Source of the DNA: Mesostigma viride
Lineage: Eukaryota > Streptophyta > Mesostigmatophyceae > Mesostigmatales > Mesostigmataceae
Reading direction: 5' to 3'
Assembly: GCA_009746045.1 (NCBI GenBank)
Contig: RPFO01002339.1
Location: forward strand, 1 to 58,146
Length of the DNA: 58,146 bases
This document shows, in pieces, positions 29,954-38,485 of the stretch; positions within the stretch are counted from its first letter, which is position 1, and each line of letters begins with the position of its first letter. The translations under genes were made by a program, and so were the position numbers. The notes below the pieces were generated by a model. The model was not told the DNA's origin. It ran no database searches and worked only from the letters and a program-made list of their open reading frames with translations.

Positions 29954-30674
29954 AGCTGAGAGAGAGAGAGAGTTAGATATCAGGTGCTAGTGAGAGCGAG
30001 GTGAGAGCCCCGTGGTCGTGCACCGGGTTTTATACCTTCCAGGCCGCCGGGCGGTTACAAGGTGCTGAATTAGCCACGTAGCCACTTTTCGGCCGTTACT
30101 GGGCCGCGGTCCACCACGGGGATATTTATTTGCGCGGCCACGCTGCCACGGGAGAACTTTCCGGCGGTTACTTTGTCCACGGGGACAGGGTTTTCGCGGC
30201 CACGCAGCCACGGGAAAAAATATCCGGCGGTTACTTTGTCCACGGGGAAACTTTTGCGCGGTTACGGAATCGGATAGTTACGGTTACGCCGCCGCGGAAA
30301 AAAATCCCGTGGCCTTCCACGGTCCACGGGGACAAGACAGTTACGGTTACGCTTCTAGAAGAAAAAAATCCCGTGGTCGTCAGTGTCCACGTGGACAAGA
30401 TATTTACGGTTACGCTTCTAGAAGAAAATTTTCCCGTGGTCGCCAGTGTCCACGGGGGCACTTTTACGCGGTTACGACGACGGTTACGGTTGCACGCGCC
30501 TATCTAGCGGCTCGTGGCGAGCCACGAAGCGATATGCGGACTTCAGCACTCGACCACGGGAGATCTCGTCAAGAAGTGGCAGCAAGGTATAGAAGCCGCC
30601 TCCCCACCTCGTCTCGCCACTCGCATCCCACTCGCTCAACGCACCCAACACTCTCCTCTCACACTTTCGCAGCT
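29954..30674. promoter_or_regulatory. Divergent repeat-rich control region
   Basis: 721 bp between divergent genes. TATA-like elements sit at about 30029-30037 (minus) and 30588-30593 (plus, GGTATAG), each about 75-90 bp from its start codon. Between them are diverged repeats of about 62 bp containing CCACGGGGAC, GGTTACG and TCCCGTGG. Two consecutive units also carry CTTCTAGAAGAA (from 30352 and 30415), which matches the nTTCnnGAAn heat-shock-element pattern. Repetition upstream of several genes suggests one shared activator (inference). Confidence 0.6.
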
Positions 30675-32101
30675 ATGGCGGAATACCAAGGCCCCTCGGA
30701 TCTCGCCATCTTCCTGTGCGAGCGGGATATCTTCCTCAAGCGCGAAATCTATCTGGCCAGAGGCGAGGCGCATTTCGGCAAGTTCAAGAAGCCTCTCCCT
30801 TTTCCATTGTTCGAGTACAGCGGGAGGCCTTCCACCGACAAGTTCAAGCGCCATCGCAGCTCCATCCACGGCTTGAAGAATGCTCGCAGCGTTTTCCAGA
30901 AGTCCGTGCAGCTCTACAACGAGCCGACCAAAATCCGCACGCCCGCTCCGTGGGATAACTTCATTCCGTGGTCCACCAACGCCAAGAACTGGAACGACAA
31001 GATCGAGCTCAGCCTCAACGACGAGCTGGTGACGAAGGCGCACTTGCAGAGGGGAAGACGATCGAACTCCTCTGCGACACCACCAAAGAGATCTGCTGGA
31101 ACGGCTTTATGCACTCGAGGAGCGCCAAGGACGCCGAGAAGCTGGGCCAGAAGCTGGACATCAAGGAGCTGGTGCGCAGGAAGGACTTTTTCGACGAGAG
31201 GCGCATCTGGCTCGAGATGAGGGAGGCGGAAGACGGCAAGAAAGAACTCAGCGCGTCCGCGTCTAGGCACTCCATCAGTCGCGACGGGGGCAGGCCTTCC
31301 GCTTTGAAGTTCTTTTTCAACCACAACCCCGAGATGCCCTACGACCTGATCTGGATCGTCACCAAGTCCAGATGGGTATTCAACCAGTCCGCGCCTTCGG
31401 AGGAGCAGCTCGACACCAGCGAGAGCATCGAGCCTGCGATCAAGAACATGGAGAAAGTCGTTTGCAGGCTGAGGGACATCCGGTTCAAGGTGCACATGCG
31501 GAATCCCTACCGAGACCCGATGGAATCCGAGAGGATGGAGAAGGCCTCCGAGCACGTCCCCTATTGGGTCCACAAGGGGTTCAGGGCCTTGCCCGCTTGG
31601 TGCCTGACCCCGGTGCTCGCGGATATCAAGAAGGAGCGCGCTGCGATCCCTCTGGAGCAGAGGGTCATGTACGAGTTTCCGGTCTACCACGCGCGGTTGC
31701 AGGAGGAACTCTCGGAGGAGCTGGGGGACTTCGAGAAGAAAACATATATGGATAAGGAGGATGTCGCAAAAATGCGTGCCGATTGCTTGATGCACAAGAC
31801 CATGATGCTGTCGAGGCTGTTTGAGCAGGAGGAGAGGGAGCTGCAGGAGGAGAGGAGGCAGAAGGAGAAGAAGGAGCGCGAGGAGAAGATGTTGCAGGAG
31901 GAGAGGAGGAAGGCAGAGGGCATTCCGTCCGCCTTCTGCATGTGGCGCCAGGAGGAGCAGGCGCCAGTGGTGCGGGCTGTGGAGCAGGCGGCGCCGGTCG
32001 TGCAGATCACACAGATGATCCTGCGCAGCTCCTCGCGGAAGCGCGGGGAGATGGAGAAGATGGTGACCCGTTCTCGCGCCAAGGTGGCCAGGGTTGTGTA
32101 A
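30675..32101 (+). CDS. Uncharacterised protein of about 475 residues, frameshift near 31055
   Basis: The ATG at 30675 (MAEYQGPSDLAIFLCERD) reads to about 31055. There a GGGG run breaks the frame; one more G would carry the reading into KTIELLCDTTKEICW and on to the TAA at 32099-32101. The middle is folded-looking (ALKFFFNHNPEMPYDLIW...). The last 170 residues are a Glu/Lys/Arg coiled coil (QEEERELQEERRQKEKK-like) with a basic tail. No family was recognised. The 5' control region is shared with the divergent gene at 29953. Confidence 0.65.
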
Positions 32102-32279
32102 ATTAGGATGTCCTCGTACACACTTAGTCTAGCCCCGTGACGGGGTGTAATCTATCCTTTATTTTTTAATGAAAAAACACAAGTCCAACAATGAGCCCAA
32201 TCTCAACAATGAGTCACCCAAACTTTCGCGAAAAAACACAAGTCCTAAACAGCGTAGGCAGGTGACAGATGCGAGCATA

Positions 32280-32391
32280 GTCCACGGGAGTGACAGACGC
32301 AAGCATAGTCCACGGGAGTGACAGACGCAAGCATAGTCCACGGGAGTGACAGACGCAAGCATAGTCCACGGGAGTGACAGACGCAAGCATA
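32280..32391. repeat. 28-bp tandem repeat, four exact copies
   Basis: The unit begins GTCCACGGGAGTGACAGACG and repeats at 32280, 32308, 32336 and 32364. Partial, diverged units (GGTGACAGATGCGAGCAT and GGTGACGGATGCGAG) flank it on both sides. The GTCCACGGG core matches the element seen upstream of region-B genes. Confidence 0.85.
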
Positions 32392-32449
32392 GTCCGGCAG
32401 GTGACGGATGCGAGAAGCGCGACGAGGCCCGCGGCAGTGTGGAGTGGAG

Positions 32450-33703
32450 ATGGAGATAGTGGAGATTCATCTCCATACCCCCCCTCCCTTCTCCTAAAAC
32501 TTTTCTGGCAGGAAATACTCACGCAAATTCCAATATTGTCCCGTGGAATCCTAACTGTCCAATTCCAAGTATTTTACGCGACCGTGACAGACGCCGGCAC
32601 GGGGTGGAGATAGTGGAGATGGAGGTGGAGATAGGTACCTCCACCACTTTGACCTTTGTGTTTCGAAAAGGAGAAGGATTTTGGAGGAAAGGGACAGCGG
32701 GATCGGTTCGGGGGAGTCTCTAGGATTCCGATAAACCGGGTTTCATGACAAGTTTCTCGGTGCTCGAGAGCCAGTCCTCGGGATTCCACGGAGTGGAGAT
32801 AGTGGAGATAGTGGAGATGCATCTCCATACCCCCCCCTCCTTCGAAAAACTTTTTTGGCTGGAACGGAATGCAGTCTCTGCGCTGGCAGGTGCCGGGAAA
32901 TGCTATGAATATACATAAAATTTTATGGGCAGCAGAGAGAAATAGTTATAAATATACAAAATTTTATGGGCAGCAGAGAGAAATAGTTATAAATATACAA
33001 AATTTTATGGGCAGCAGAGAGAAATAGTTATAAATATACAAAATTTTATGGGCAGCAGAGGGAAACTTTTATACTTCCCGTGGAATATATACAAAATTTT
33101 ATGGGCAGCAGAGAGAAATAGTCGTAAATATACAAAATTTTATGGGCAGCAGAGAGACAGGGCTTGGCGGCAGACGCGAGAACTCTGGTCCAGGAAAAAG
33201 TTTTTCAAGGGAGGGGGGGGTATGGAGATGAATCTCCACTATCTCCACTATCTCCACTCTGTCGAATGCCGAGAATTCTCCCCACCCGGTGGGAACTGGG
33301 TCGAGAGAGGGGCGGGCACGGAAAGCCAGAGTGTCGCCTGATCGCATCCCGCTATCCGTTTCCTCCAAAAGCCTTCTCCTTTTCAAAAAACAAAGGTCAA
33401 AGTCGTGGAGGTACCTATCTCCACCTCTATCTCCACTATCTCCACTCCGTCACCGCCCGGGAAAGTTTTTCGAGAGGAGGGGGGGGATGGAGATGAATCT
33501 CCACTATCTCCACTATCTCCACCGCCCCGCGCACCCTCTTATGCTGTCACGCGTCACCATCGCGTAAAATACTTATAATTGGACAGTTAGGATTCCACGG
33601 GACAATATTGGAATTTGCATGAGTATTTCCTGCCAGAAAAGTTTTGGGAGAAGGGAGGGGGGGGTATGGAGATGCATCTCCACTATCTCCACTATCTCCA
33701 CCC
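32450..33703. repeat. 1.25-kb imperfect inverted repeat (fold-back)
   Basis: Nested inverted matches: 32450-32590 pairs with 33546-33703 (for example GGAATCCTAACTGTCCAATT against its complement), 32610-32700 with 33345-33450, and 32790-32870 with 33190-33265. The arms contain 4-5 copies of a module with a small palindrome, GGAGATG(A/C)ATCTCC, followed by TATCTCCAC repeats. The axis falls near 33.03 kb inside the 41-bp array. Resembles a fold-back transposon or a cruciform-forming locus. Confidence 0.7.
32905..33160. repeat. 41-bp AT-rich tandem repeat, about six copies
   Basis: The unit contains ATACAAAATTTTATGGGCAG followed by CAGAGAGAAATAGTTATAA. The first copy is diverged, and one internal copy is disrupted by an extra CTTTTATACTTCCCGTGG. 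It occupies the centre of the fold-back structure. Confidence 0.85.
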
Positions 33704-33836
33704 CCTATGCCAGAATTAGAGGAGACTCATTGTGGGCACGCATGTTTGAGACACAAGTCGAGTTTGCATTAAAAATAGGATTACGAGTTTAATAAATAGG
33801 AGAGAGGGGCTGACAGAGTCCTATTCCCCACAGTTT

Positions 33837-34577
33837 TCACAGTTTGACAGAGGCGGCCATGTCGTGCAGGCTCTTGCACGGATCGAAGGTGGCATCCAAG
33901 TCCAGATCGTCAAAGTTGCAGCCGAAGAACGTGTCATCCACGTCCAGATCCTGGCGGGGGGACTTGCTCCCCACCTCCTCCTCCTCCTCGGAGGAGGTGT
34001 AAGAGTACGAGGGGACGGAGCCTTCGAAATCGCTCATCTCGTGATCGGAAGGAGCCTGCTCCTCCTCCTCCTGCTCCTCCTCCTCGACTTGGTCGACAGA
34101 AACGGGGGCCTCGCGATTTTCCCTGTCCATCCGGGCCAAACGGGCATTCTCCAGCTCGCGAGCGGCGTTTTCGCGGCCCAAAATCTCGTCGCGAGTCACC
34201 ACCCAGGCGGCAAGCGGGGTGCCGCGAGAGAAATCGGAGCACCGCATGGAGAGTCTGGGCAGATCCTTGACTCTGGCGCCCATCCCGTCGTGCGGAGGCT
34301 TGAAATCGCGGCGGCGGCGGGAGGGAACGCACACCTTCTTGGGGGCGGGGAAGTTCTCCTCACGGGGCGTTTCGAAGAGCCCCATTTCCTGCTTCATCCG
34401 CTGCCATAGCTCCTCCTCCATCCTCTGCTTCTCGGCCTTGTTGCGCTTTGCGTTGGCGAGGCGTTTGGAGCGGCACTTGGAACAGCGACTCGTGCGCTTG
34501 CAACCGCGCTTGGGGAGGAACTCGGCGCTGTCCTTCGGGAAACGCAGGCCGCAATCGCGGCAGGCCGCAGTCGCCAT
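33837..34577 (-). CDS. Zinc-ribbon protein with acidic C-terminus
   Basis: 246 residues from the ATG at 34577 (MATAACRDCGLRFPK). The N-terminus has CRDC, then F at the usual spacing, then CKRTSRCSKCRSKR. This is the C-x2-C ... C-x2-C layout seen in small zinc ribbons that precede endonuclease or DNA-binding parts. A basic helix and a middle Arg/Pro region follow. The C-terminal 90 residues are Glu/Asp/Ser-rich (VEEEEQEEEEQ, SSEEEEEVG). Possibly a transcription regulator with an acidic activating tail (inference). GGTATAAA (34651-34658) lies about 75 bp upstream. Confidence 0.65.
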   Translation of the reverse strand: MATAACRDCGLRFPKDSAEFLPKRGCKRTSRCSKCRSKRLANAKRNKAEKQRMEEELWQRMKQEMGLFETPREENFPAPKKVCVPSRRRRDFKPPHDGMGARVKDLPRLSMRCSDFSRGTPLAAWVVTRDEILGRENAARELENARLARMDRENREAPVSVDQVEEEEQEEEEQAPSDHEMSDFEGSVPSYSYTSSEEEEEVGSKSPRQDLDVDDTFFGCNFDDLDLDATFDPCKSLHDMAASVKL

Positions 34578-34989
34578 GGCAGGAAATGGAAAGGGTTCGA
34601 GAGCGTGAGAGAGAGAGCGAGAGTGCGTGCGACGAGGAGGGCGGCGGGGTTTTATACCCGCGCGGTGCTCGCCTCGCCGCGTGAAAAAATTACGCGGTCG
34701 GCGGTTAGGTTCCGTTACGTGTCCGTGGACACTCATTCTGGCGCGAGACGCGCCACGTCTCCTCCGAAAACCGTTACATCCCCGTGCCGGGCCGCGGTTA
34801 CGGACGGACTAGACGGCGGTTACGCGCCGACCGCCAGCCGTTACGGTACCACGGGCCGACCAGCGGGCCACGGGACGACCCAGAGCCGGTACACCGCAGG
34901 GACCCAGGAGGGGGCCCTGGGAGGGACCCAAGGGGGGCTGGAGGGGGCCGAGGGGAATTAAAAACACGTATTCTGTTGTAACTGCGGCG
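34578..34989 (-). promoter_or_regulatory. TATA box and GGTTACG/CCACGGG elements
   Basis: The TATA-like element GGTATAAAA (minus, 34650-34658) is followed upstream by CGTTACG, GCGGTTACGG, GGCGGTTACGCG and two CCACGGG sites (34850, 34869). This matches the other region-B promoters. The last 90 bp, towards the plus-strand gene at 34990, are G-rich and then AT-rich (GAATTAAAAACACGTATTC), probably that gene's own promoter. Confidence 0.5.
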
Positions 34990-35937
34990 ATGGAGGAATT
35001 GGACGACAGGGGGTTTCTCGTTATGAGGGGCGCGCTGGGAGAATCGGATATTAAAGAAGGAGTAGCGTGCATTCGCAAGAATGAAGTCGATTACGCGGCT
35101 ATGGAGTCCTTCATCCGTCAAAGAATGTTGCAGAGCGTTCGACAACGGCTCGCGTGGGGCAAAGTCGATTTCGTCAAATTTCGAGTGAGCGACAACAACA
35201 ACTCTGCGGATGCGTCGAGTTTCCACAGAGATATCATTTATCAGGGTCGCGAAAATCCGTTTACTCCGCCGTTTTACACGTGTCTCACGTATCTGGACAC
35301 GACAGTGATGGAAATCATCCCCGGCTCTCACAAACGAGTCGCCTATTCTTGGCTTGAACTCCCGAGTCTGCACGCAAGCCGATTGCAACTAGAAATGAAT
35401 CCCGGAGACCTGCTCGTGTTTCATTCTTCTCTACTTCACCGCGGACTGTTCACTGAGGAGCTAGAACACCGGCGTTTGGTGCAAGTTTTCGAGGTTTTTC
35501 TGGACCCGACGTGCCTCTCCACCGTCGTGCACGTCAGAGGCAGGGAAGCATACAGTGATTTCATGATCCGAGCGAGTCGCACGGGAGGAATTGTAAAGTC
35601 CCTGATCGATTATCTCGCGTTTGCGAACGCTGCAAGGGGTTACGGCGTGGGATTTAGAATTCCAGAGAAGTGCGGATTGGATAACACGCTGTATTTCTCG
35701 TCCGAGGGGCTCAGAGATAGGGTGGAGATCAAGTCGGGGACGTGGCAGGAAATAAACAAGTACGTGATGAACCCGCGACTTGACTTGAGGGATCTTCCAG
35801 ACGAGTCGTATTCGACGTACAATTTTCACGTGTTCATTCGAACACCGTTGGTGTTTATGATTGTGATCACGCTGCTTTTGGCGCTGACGGGAGTGTACGG
35901 GTTCACAAAATTGTACCGTAATGTTCGGAATGTCTAA
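34990..35937 (+). CDS. PhyH-like Fe(II)/2-oxoglutarate dioxygenase with C-terminal membrane helix
   Basis: 315 residues from the ATG at 34990. The PhyH-type iron site is visible: H79-x-D81 (SSFHRD), PGSHKR after the core strand, and a distal His in NPGDLLVFHSSLLHRG (H150), with Arg161/162 available for 2-oxoglutarate. Such enzymes hydroxylate lipids or small molecules. A hydrophobic helix (FMIVITLLLALTGVYGF, about residues 290-306) should anchor it in a membrane, which is unusual for PhyH. The substrate is unknown. It opens the less GC-rich region C. Confidence 0.75.
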   Translation: MEELDDRGFLVMRGALGESDIKEGVACIRKNEVDYAAMESFIRQRMLQSVRQRLAWGKVDFVKFRVSDNNNSADASSFHRDIIYQGRENPFTPPFYTCLTYLDTTVMEIIPGSHKRVAYSWLELPSLHASRLQLEMNPGDLLVFHSSLLHRGLFTEELEHRRLVQVFEVFLDPTCLSTVVHVRGREAYSDFMIRASRTGGIVKSLIDYLAFANAARGYGVGFRIPEKCGLDNTLYFSSEGLRDRVEIKSGTWQEINKYVMNPRLDLRDLPDESYSTYNFHVFIRTPLVFMIVITLLLALTGVYGFTKLYRNVRNV

Positions 35938-35977
35938 ATCAATCTCGGGATAAAAATTCGCCCCTGTAAAGTATACA

Positions 35978-36091
35978 TGCCTAGACGCGCCTGCCGAGCT
36001 GTAACGAAAAAGGGCAGAGGAAAACCTCAAAAAAGCATTGACGATCTCGGAACAAGCTTCGGAAAGGGCGAACGTTCCGGAAGGGGGTGAG
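35978..36091 (+). CDS. Tiny basic protein, degraded member of the C-X9-C family
   Basis: 37 codons from the ATG at 35978, just after AAAGTATAC, reading MPRRACRAVTKKGRGKPQ and ending SGKGERSGRG-like. The start matches the CRAxT(K)KG signature of the small zinc proteins at 38110, 39175 and 41156, but it lacks the later Cys and His. Possibly truncated or decayed. It ends 19 bp before a mobile element. Confidence 0.4.
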
Positions 36092-36110
36092 AGGCCCATG
36101 CCGCGTGTAT

Positions 36111-36531
36111 AATCGGGGTTCTTTGAACGGAGTTTCTTCTATACGTGAATGCGGGAACAAGAGGCCGCTGGATGAGCGGCTTATAGGTCGCAGTGTTTAT
36201 TCGTAGCTGTTTGGCTAGAGCTTTTGTGATTAGTAGATGCAATATAGTGCATGGTTGAAAAATGAATTAAATAAAATGTGCGTTCCGCGCTTGGGTTGAT
36301 TATACCCGGGCGGAACGGGGCGTGAGGTGCAGTGCCCCTGAAAAGAACAACCTACGCATTATTTAATACTAGCCGTGCAGATTCGGGATATTCTACCCCC
36401 GGTCTGTACGGTTAGCGTCTTACTAGCATCCACTAAACATAAGGGTTTAATGACGTCAGTTAGCTAGGGATAAGGGAGGTTTTGCGACTAAAAGCCGCTC
36501 TGGCTGGTTTTGTCGGCCTCTTTCTTTGCTC
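36111..36531. repeat. Split direct repeat A1
   Basis: 421 bp starting AATCGGGGTTC and ending CTTTCTTTGCTC, identical by eye to A2 at 37496-37916. Confidence 0.85.
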
Positions 36532-37369
36532 GTTGTCGTTGCGGCGGCAGCCGCAGCTATGGGTGCTGCGGAGCAAAATCCCAAAAGCACTGGTTGCACT
36601 GGCCACTTGGCCAGTGGTGAGACTTCCAGTTGTTAACCGGCCAGGCGTAGTTCCTCGCCCGGTTAACTAAAAGAAAAGAAAAAGATTACCTCCGGTCCGC
36701 ACCTTTTCCCCAGCTTGGGGTCTTTGGTGGGCCGGATGCCGTGACAGGTGCTCAACTGTCGCTTGGTCGGCCCAGTGCGCGAGCTGGTGCTCCGTACCTG
36801 GGGATGCTTGCACCCCGGGTTGGAGCCGGATGGCTGGCACTGGCGACCCGTGTCTCGGTTCGCGGCCAGCTGCGGCTTTTTCTTCGGAAATTGCTGCTGG
36901 CCAGCAAACTTTGCAATTGCCTTCCGCCGAGGGGGGGGTGGTTGGGGCTGGGGACGGCGATGGGAAAAGCGTCTAAGCTAGAAATTTTTTCCCCACGCAT
37001 AGAAACCTCGGGGGGAATGCGGTCTTGGCTGAACGGACTCTCGTTCAGCCAGGTGCCTGGGGCTGTGGCCTCGGGCATCCGGGCTGGCGGGGCCTGGGCT
37101 AGGTCCACGTTTTTTCTCGAAGCACCCCGGGTCTATGGGGAGACGGCCATAGCGGTACCGACTCGGGGCCCCGAGAGGGGTCATGATAGGCTGGCCGTGC
37201 GCAATCGCAGTGCAAATGCGCTGGGCCTTTTTGGGCCTGGCCATGCATCCACAGCCGCCGGGCACACGCCTCCCGATGTGGGGGGCTCCCGTTTTGCGGC
37301 AGGGCGGTCACTTGTGACAACGAGCAAGGTGGAGTGCGGCTTCAAGGGAAAGCCAGGGCGGGGGTGATT
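36532..37369. ncRNA. Hairpin-rich internal segment of the split-repeat element
   Basis: 838 bp, GC-richer than its flanks, with no convincing coding signal. Three perfect 9-bp stems are seen: CACTGGCCA/TGGCCAGTG (36597-36616), GTTAACCGG/CCGGTTAAC (36632-36667) and GGCTGAACG/CGTTCAGCC (37027-37050). These suggest a structured RNA cargo or packaging signal. Transcription is not shown, so the RNA assignment is tentative. Confidence 0.3.
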
Positions 37370-37497
37370 GGGCAACGTACTTCATGAAGGGCCTTGAACG
37401 GCGTGCCTCCGGGCATGTCAATTAGTGTCACATGTATGCTTCCACTTATTGTTTTAATGAAGATGCTGGTTTTTGTGGGAGCTACGTGGGACATGAA
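37370..37497. repeat. Split direct repeat B1
   Basis: 128 bp starting GGGCAACGTAC and ending GGGACATGAA, identical by eye to B2 at 37950-38077. Its last AA is shared with the first two bases of A2. Confidence 0.85.
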
Positions 37498-37916
37498 TCG
37501 GGGTTCTTTGAACGGAGTTTCTTCTATACGTGAATGCGGGAACAAGAGGCCGCTGGATGAGCGGCTTATAGGTCGCAGTGTTTATTCGTAGCTGTTTGGC
37601 TAGAGCTTTTGTGATTAGTAGATGCAATATAGTGCATGGTTGAAAAATGAATTAAATAAAATGTGCGTTCCGCGCTTGGGTTGATTATACCCGGGCGGAA
37701 CGGGGCGTGAGGTGCAGTGCCCCTGAAAAGAACAACCTACGCATTATTTAATACTAGCCGTGCAGATTCGGGATATTCTACCCCCGGTCTGTACGGTTAG
37801 CGTCTTACTAGCATCCACTAAACATAAGGGTTTAATGACGTCAGTTAGCTAGGGATAAGGGAGGTTTTGCGACTAAAAGCCGCTCTGGCTGGTTTTGTCG
37901 GCCTCTTTCTTTGCTC
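37496..37916. repeat. Split direct repeat A2
   Basis: Second copy of the 421-bp A repeat, abutting B1. It is separated from B2 by 33 bp containing CCCACCCACCCACCC. Confidence 0.85.
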
Positions 37917-37949
37917 CCCACCCACCCACCCTTGTCTTGGTTGCTTCTA

Positions 37950-38077
37950 GGGCAACGTACTTCATGAAGGGCCTTGAACGGCGTGCCTCCGGGCATGTCA
38001 ATTAGTGTCACATGTATGCTTCCACTTATTGTTTTAATGAAGATGCTGGTTTTTGTGGGAGCTACGTGGGACATGAA
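37950..38077. repeat. Split direct repeat B2
   Basis: Second copy of the 128-bp B repeat. Its end (GACATGAA) is the right boundary of the element. Confidence 0.85.
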
Positions 38078-38109
38078 ACAGTTTTGTTGTTTTATAATTA
38101 TATACAGTG

Positions 38110-38472
38110 ATGCCGAAAAAGTGCAGAAAACTCACGGCGCGAAAGACAAAATGCAAAAACAACGCCGGGAAAAACGGCGTTTGCGCGGTGCACGCCTCTC
38201 ACACCGCTCGATCCATAAACGCACTACTCCCAGTTACAGGGAATTTGTTGGATCCACACCACCGACCCGTTGATAACATGCCCCTTTTGGGCCAAATGCT
38301 TCCCGAGCTGCCGTTAAGGCCTGTGACTGCGCGTCGACTTTATCGCCCTTCTGCAGAACTTTTGGGTGCGGCGTCCACAGAAAGCCGGGCTTCTACTACA
38401 CTTCCGGGTCATCTTACAATGAACGTGCATCAAAATCGCGCCACGAGGAAACGCCATGCCAGGAGGCGTTAA
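38110..38472 (+). CDS. Small C-X9-C-X9-C-X2-H protein
   Basis: 120 residues from the ATG at 38110, preceded by ATTATATACAGTG. The N-terminus holds four potential metal ligands: CRKLTARKTKC, then C-X9 later and AVH (C-X9-C-X9-C-X2-H). The rest is Pro/Leu/Arg-rich without obvious folding, ending in a basic tail (RATRKRHARRR). This N-terminal motif recurs in the genes at 38486 and 41156. Probably a zinc-binding tag; the family's role is unknown to me. Confidence 0.6.
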   Translation: MPKKCRKLTARKTKCKNNAGKNGVCAVHASHTARSINALLPVTGNLLDPHHRPVDNMPLLGQMLPELPLRPVTARRLYRPSAELLGAASTESRASTTLPGHLTMNVHQNRATRKRHARRR

Positions 38473-38485
38473 GTCCTGTTTGGGG

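Larger units (their letters stand above)
32102..33836. other. Gene-free stretch of minisatellites and a fold-back structure
   Basis: No gene is supported over 1.7 kb. The contents are a TTTATTTTTTAATG tract after the previous gene, a 28-bp tandem array, a large imperfect inverted repeat and a 41-bp AT-rich array, each listed separately. Open frames that run through the repeats on both strands are products of the repeats. Confidence 0.6.
36111..38077 (+). mobile_element. Non-autonomous element with PAT/Ngaro-type split direct repeats
   Basis: Layout A1 - internal - B1-A2 - B2. A1 is 36111-36531 and A2 37496-37916 (421 bp each). B1 is 37370-37497 and B2 37950-38077 (128 bp each). Copies look identical. 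The internal B1/A2 junction (..GACATG-AA-TCGGGG..) equals what is formed by joining the element's outer ends with one shared AA. The flanks read ..GTGTAT-AA and AA-ACAGTT.., so the inferred empty site has no duplication beyond AA. This is the geometry of tyrosine-recombinase DIRS-type (PAT/Ngaro) retroelements. No RT, RNase H or recombinase is encoded. A tandem duplication with one internal deletion is the alternative. Confidence 0.65.

Noticed and set aside
32102-33836. Small genes with MEMNLHYLHYLH-type products on both strands
   Set aside because: They are translations of the GGAGAT/ATCTCC module and recur wherever the module does.
36741-37367. 208-codon open frame inside the split-repeat element
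   Set aside because: Gly/Arg/Ala-rich with no protein-like pattern. The segment contains perfect hairpins, and a second frame is equally open.
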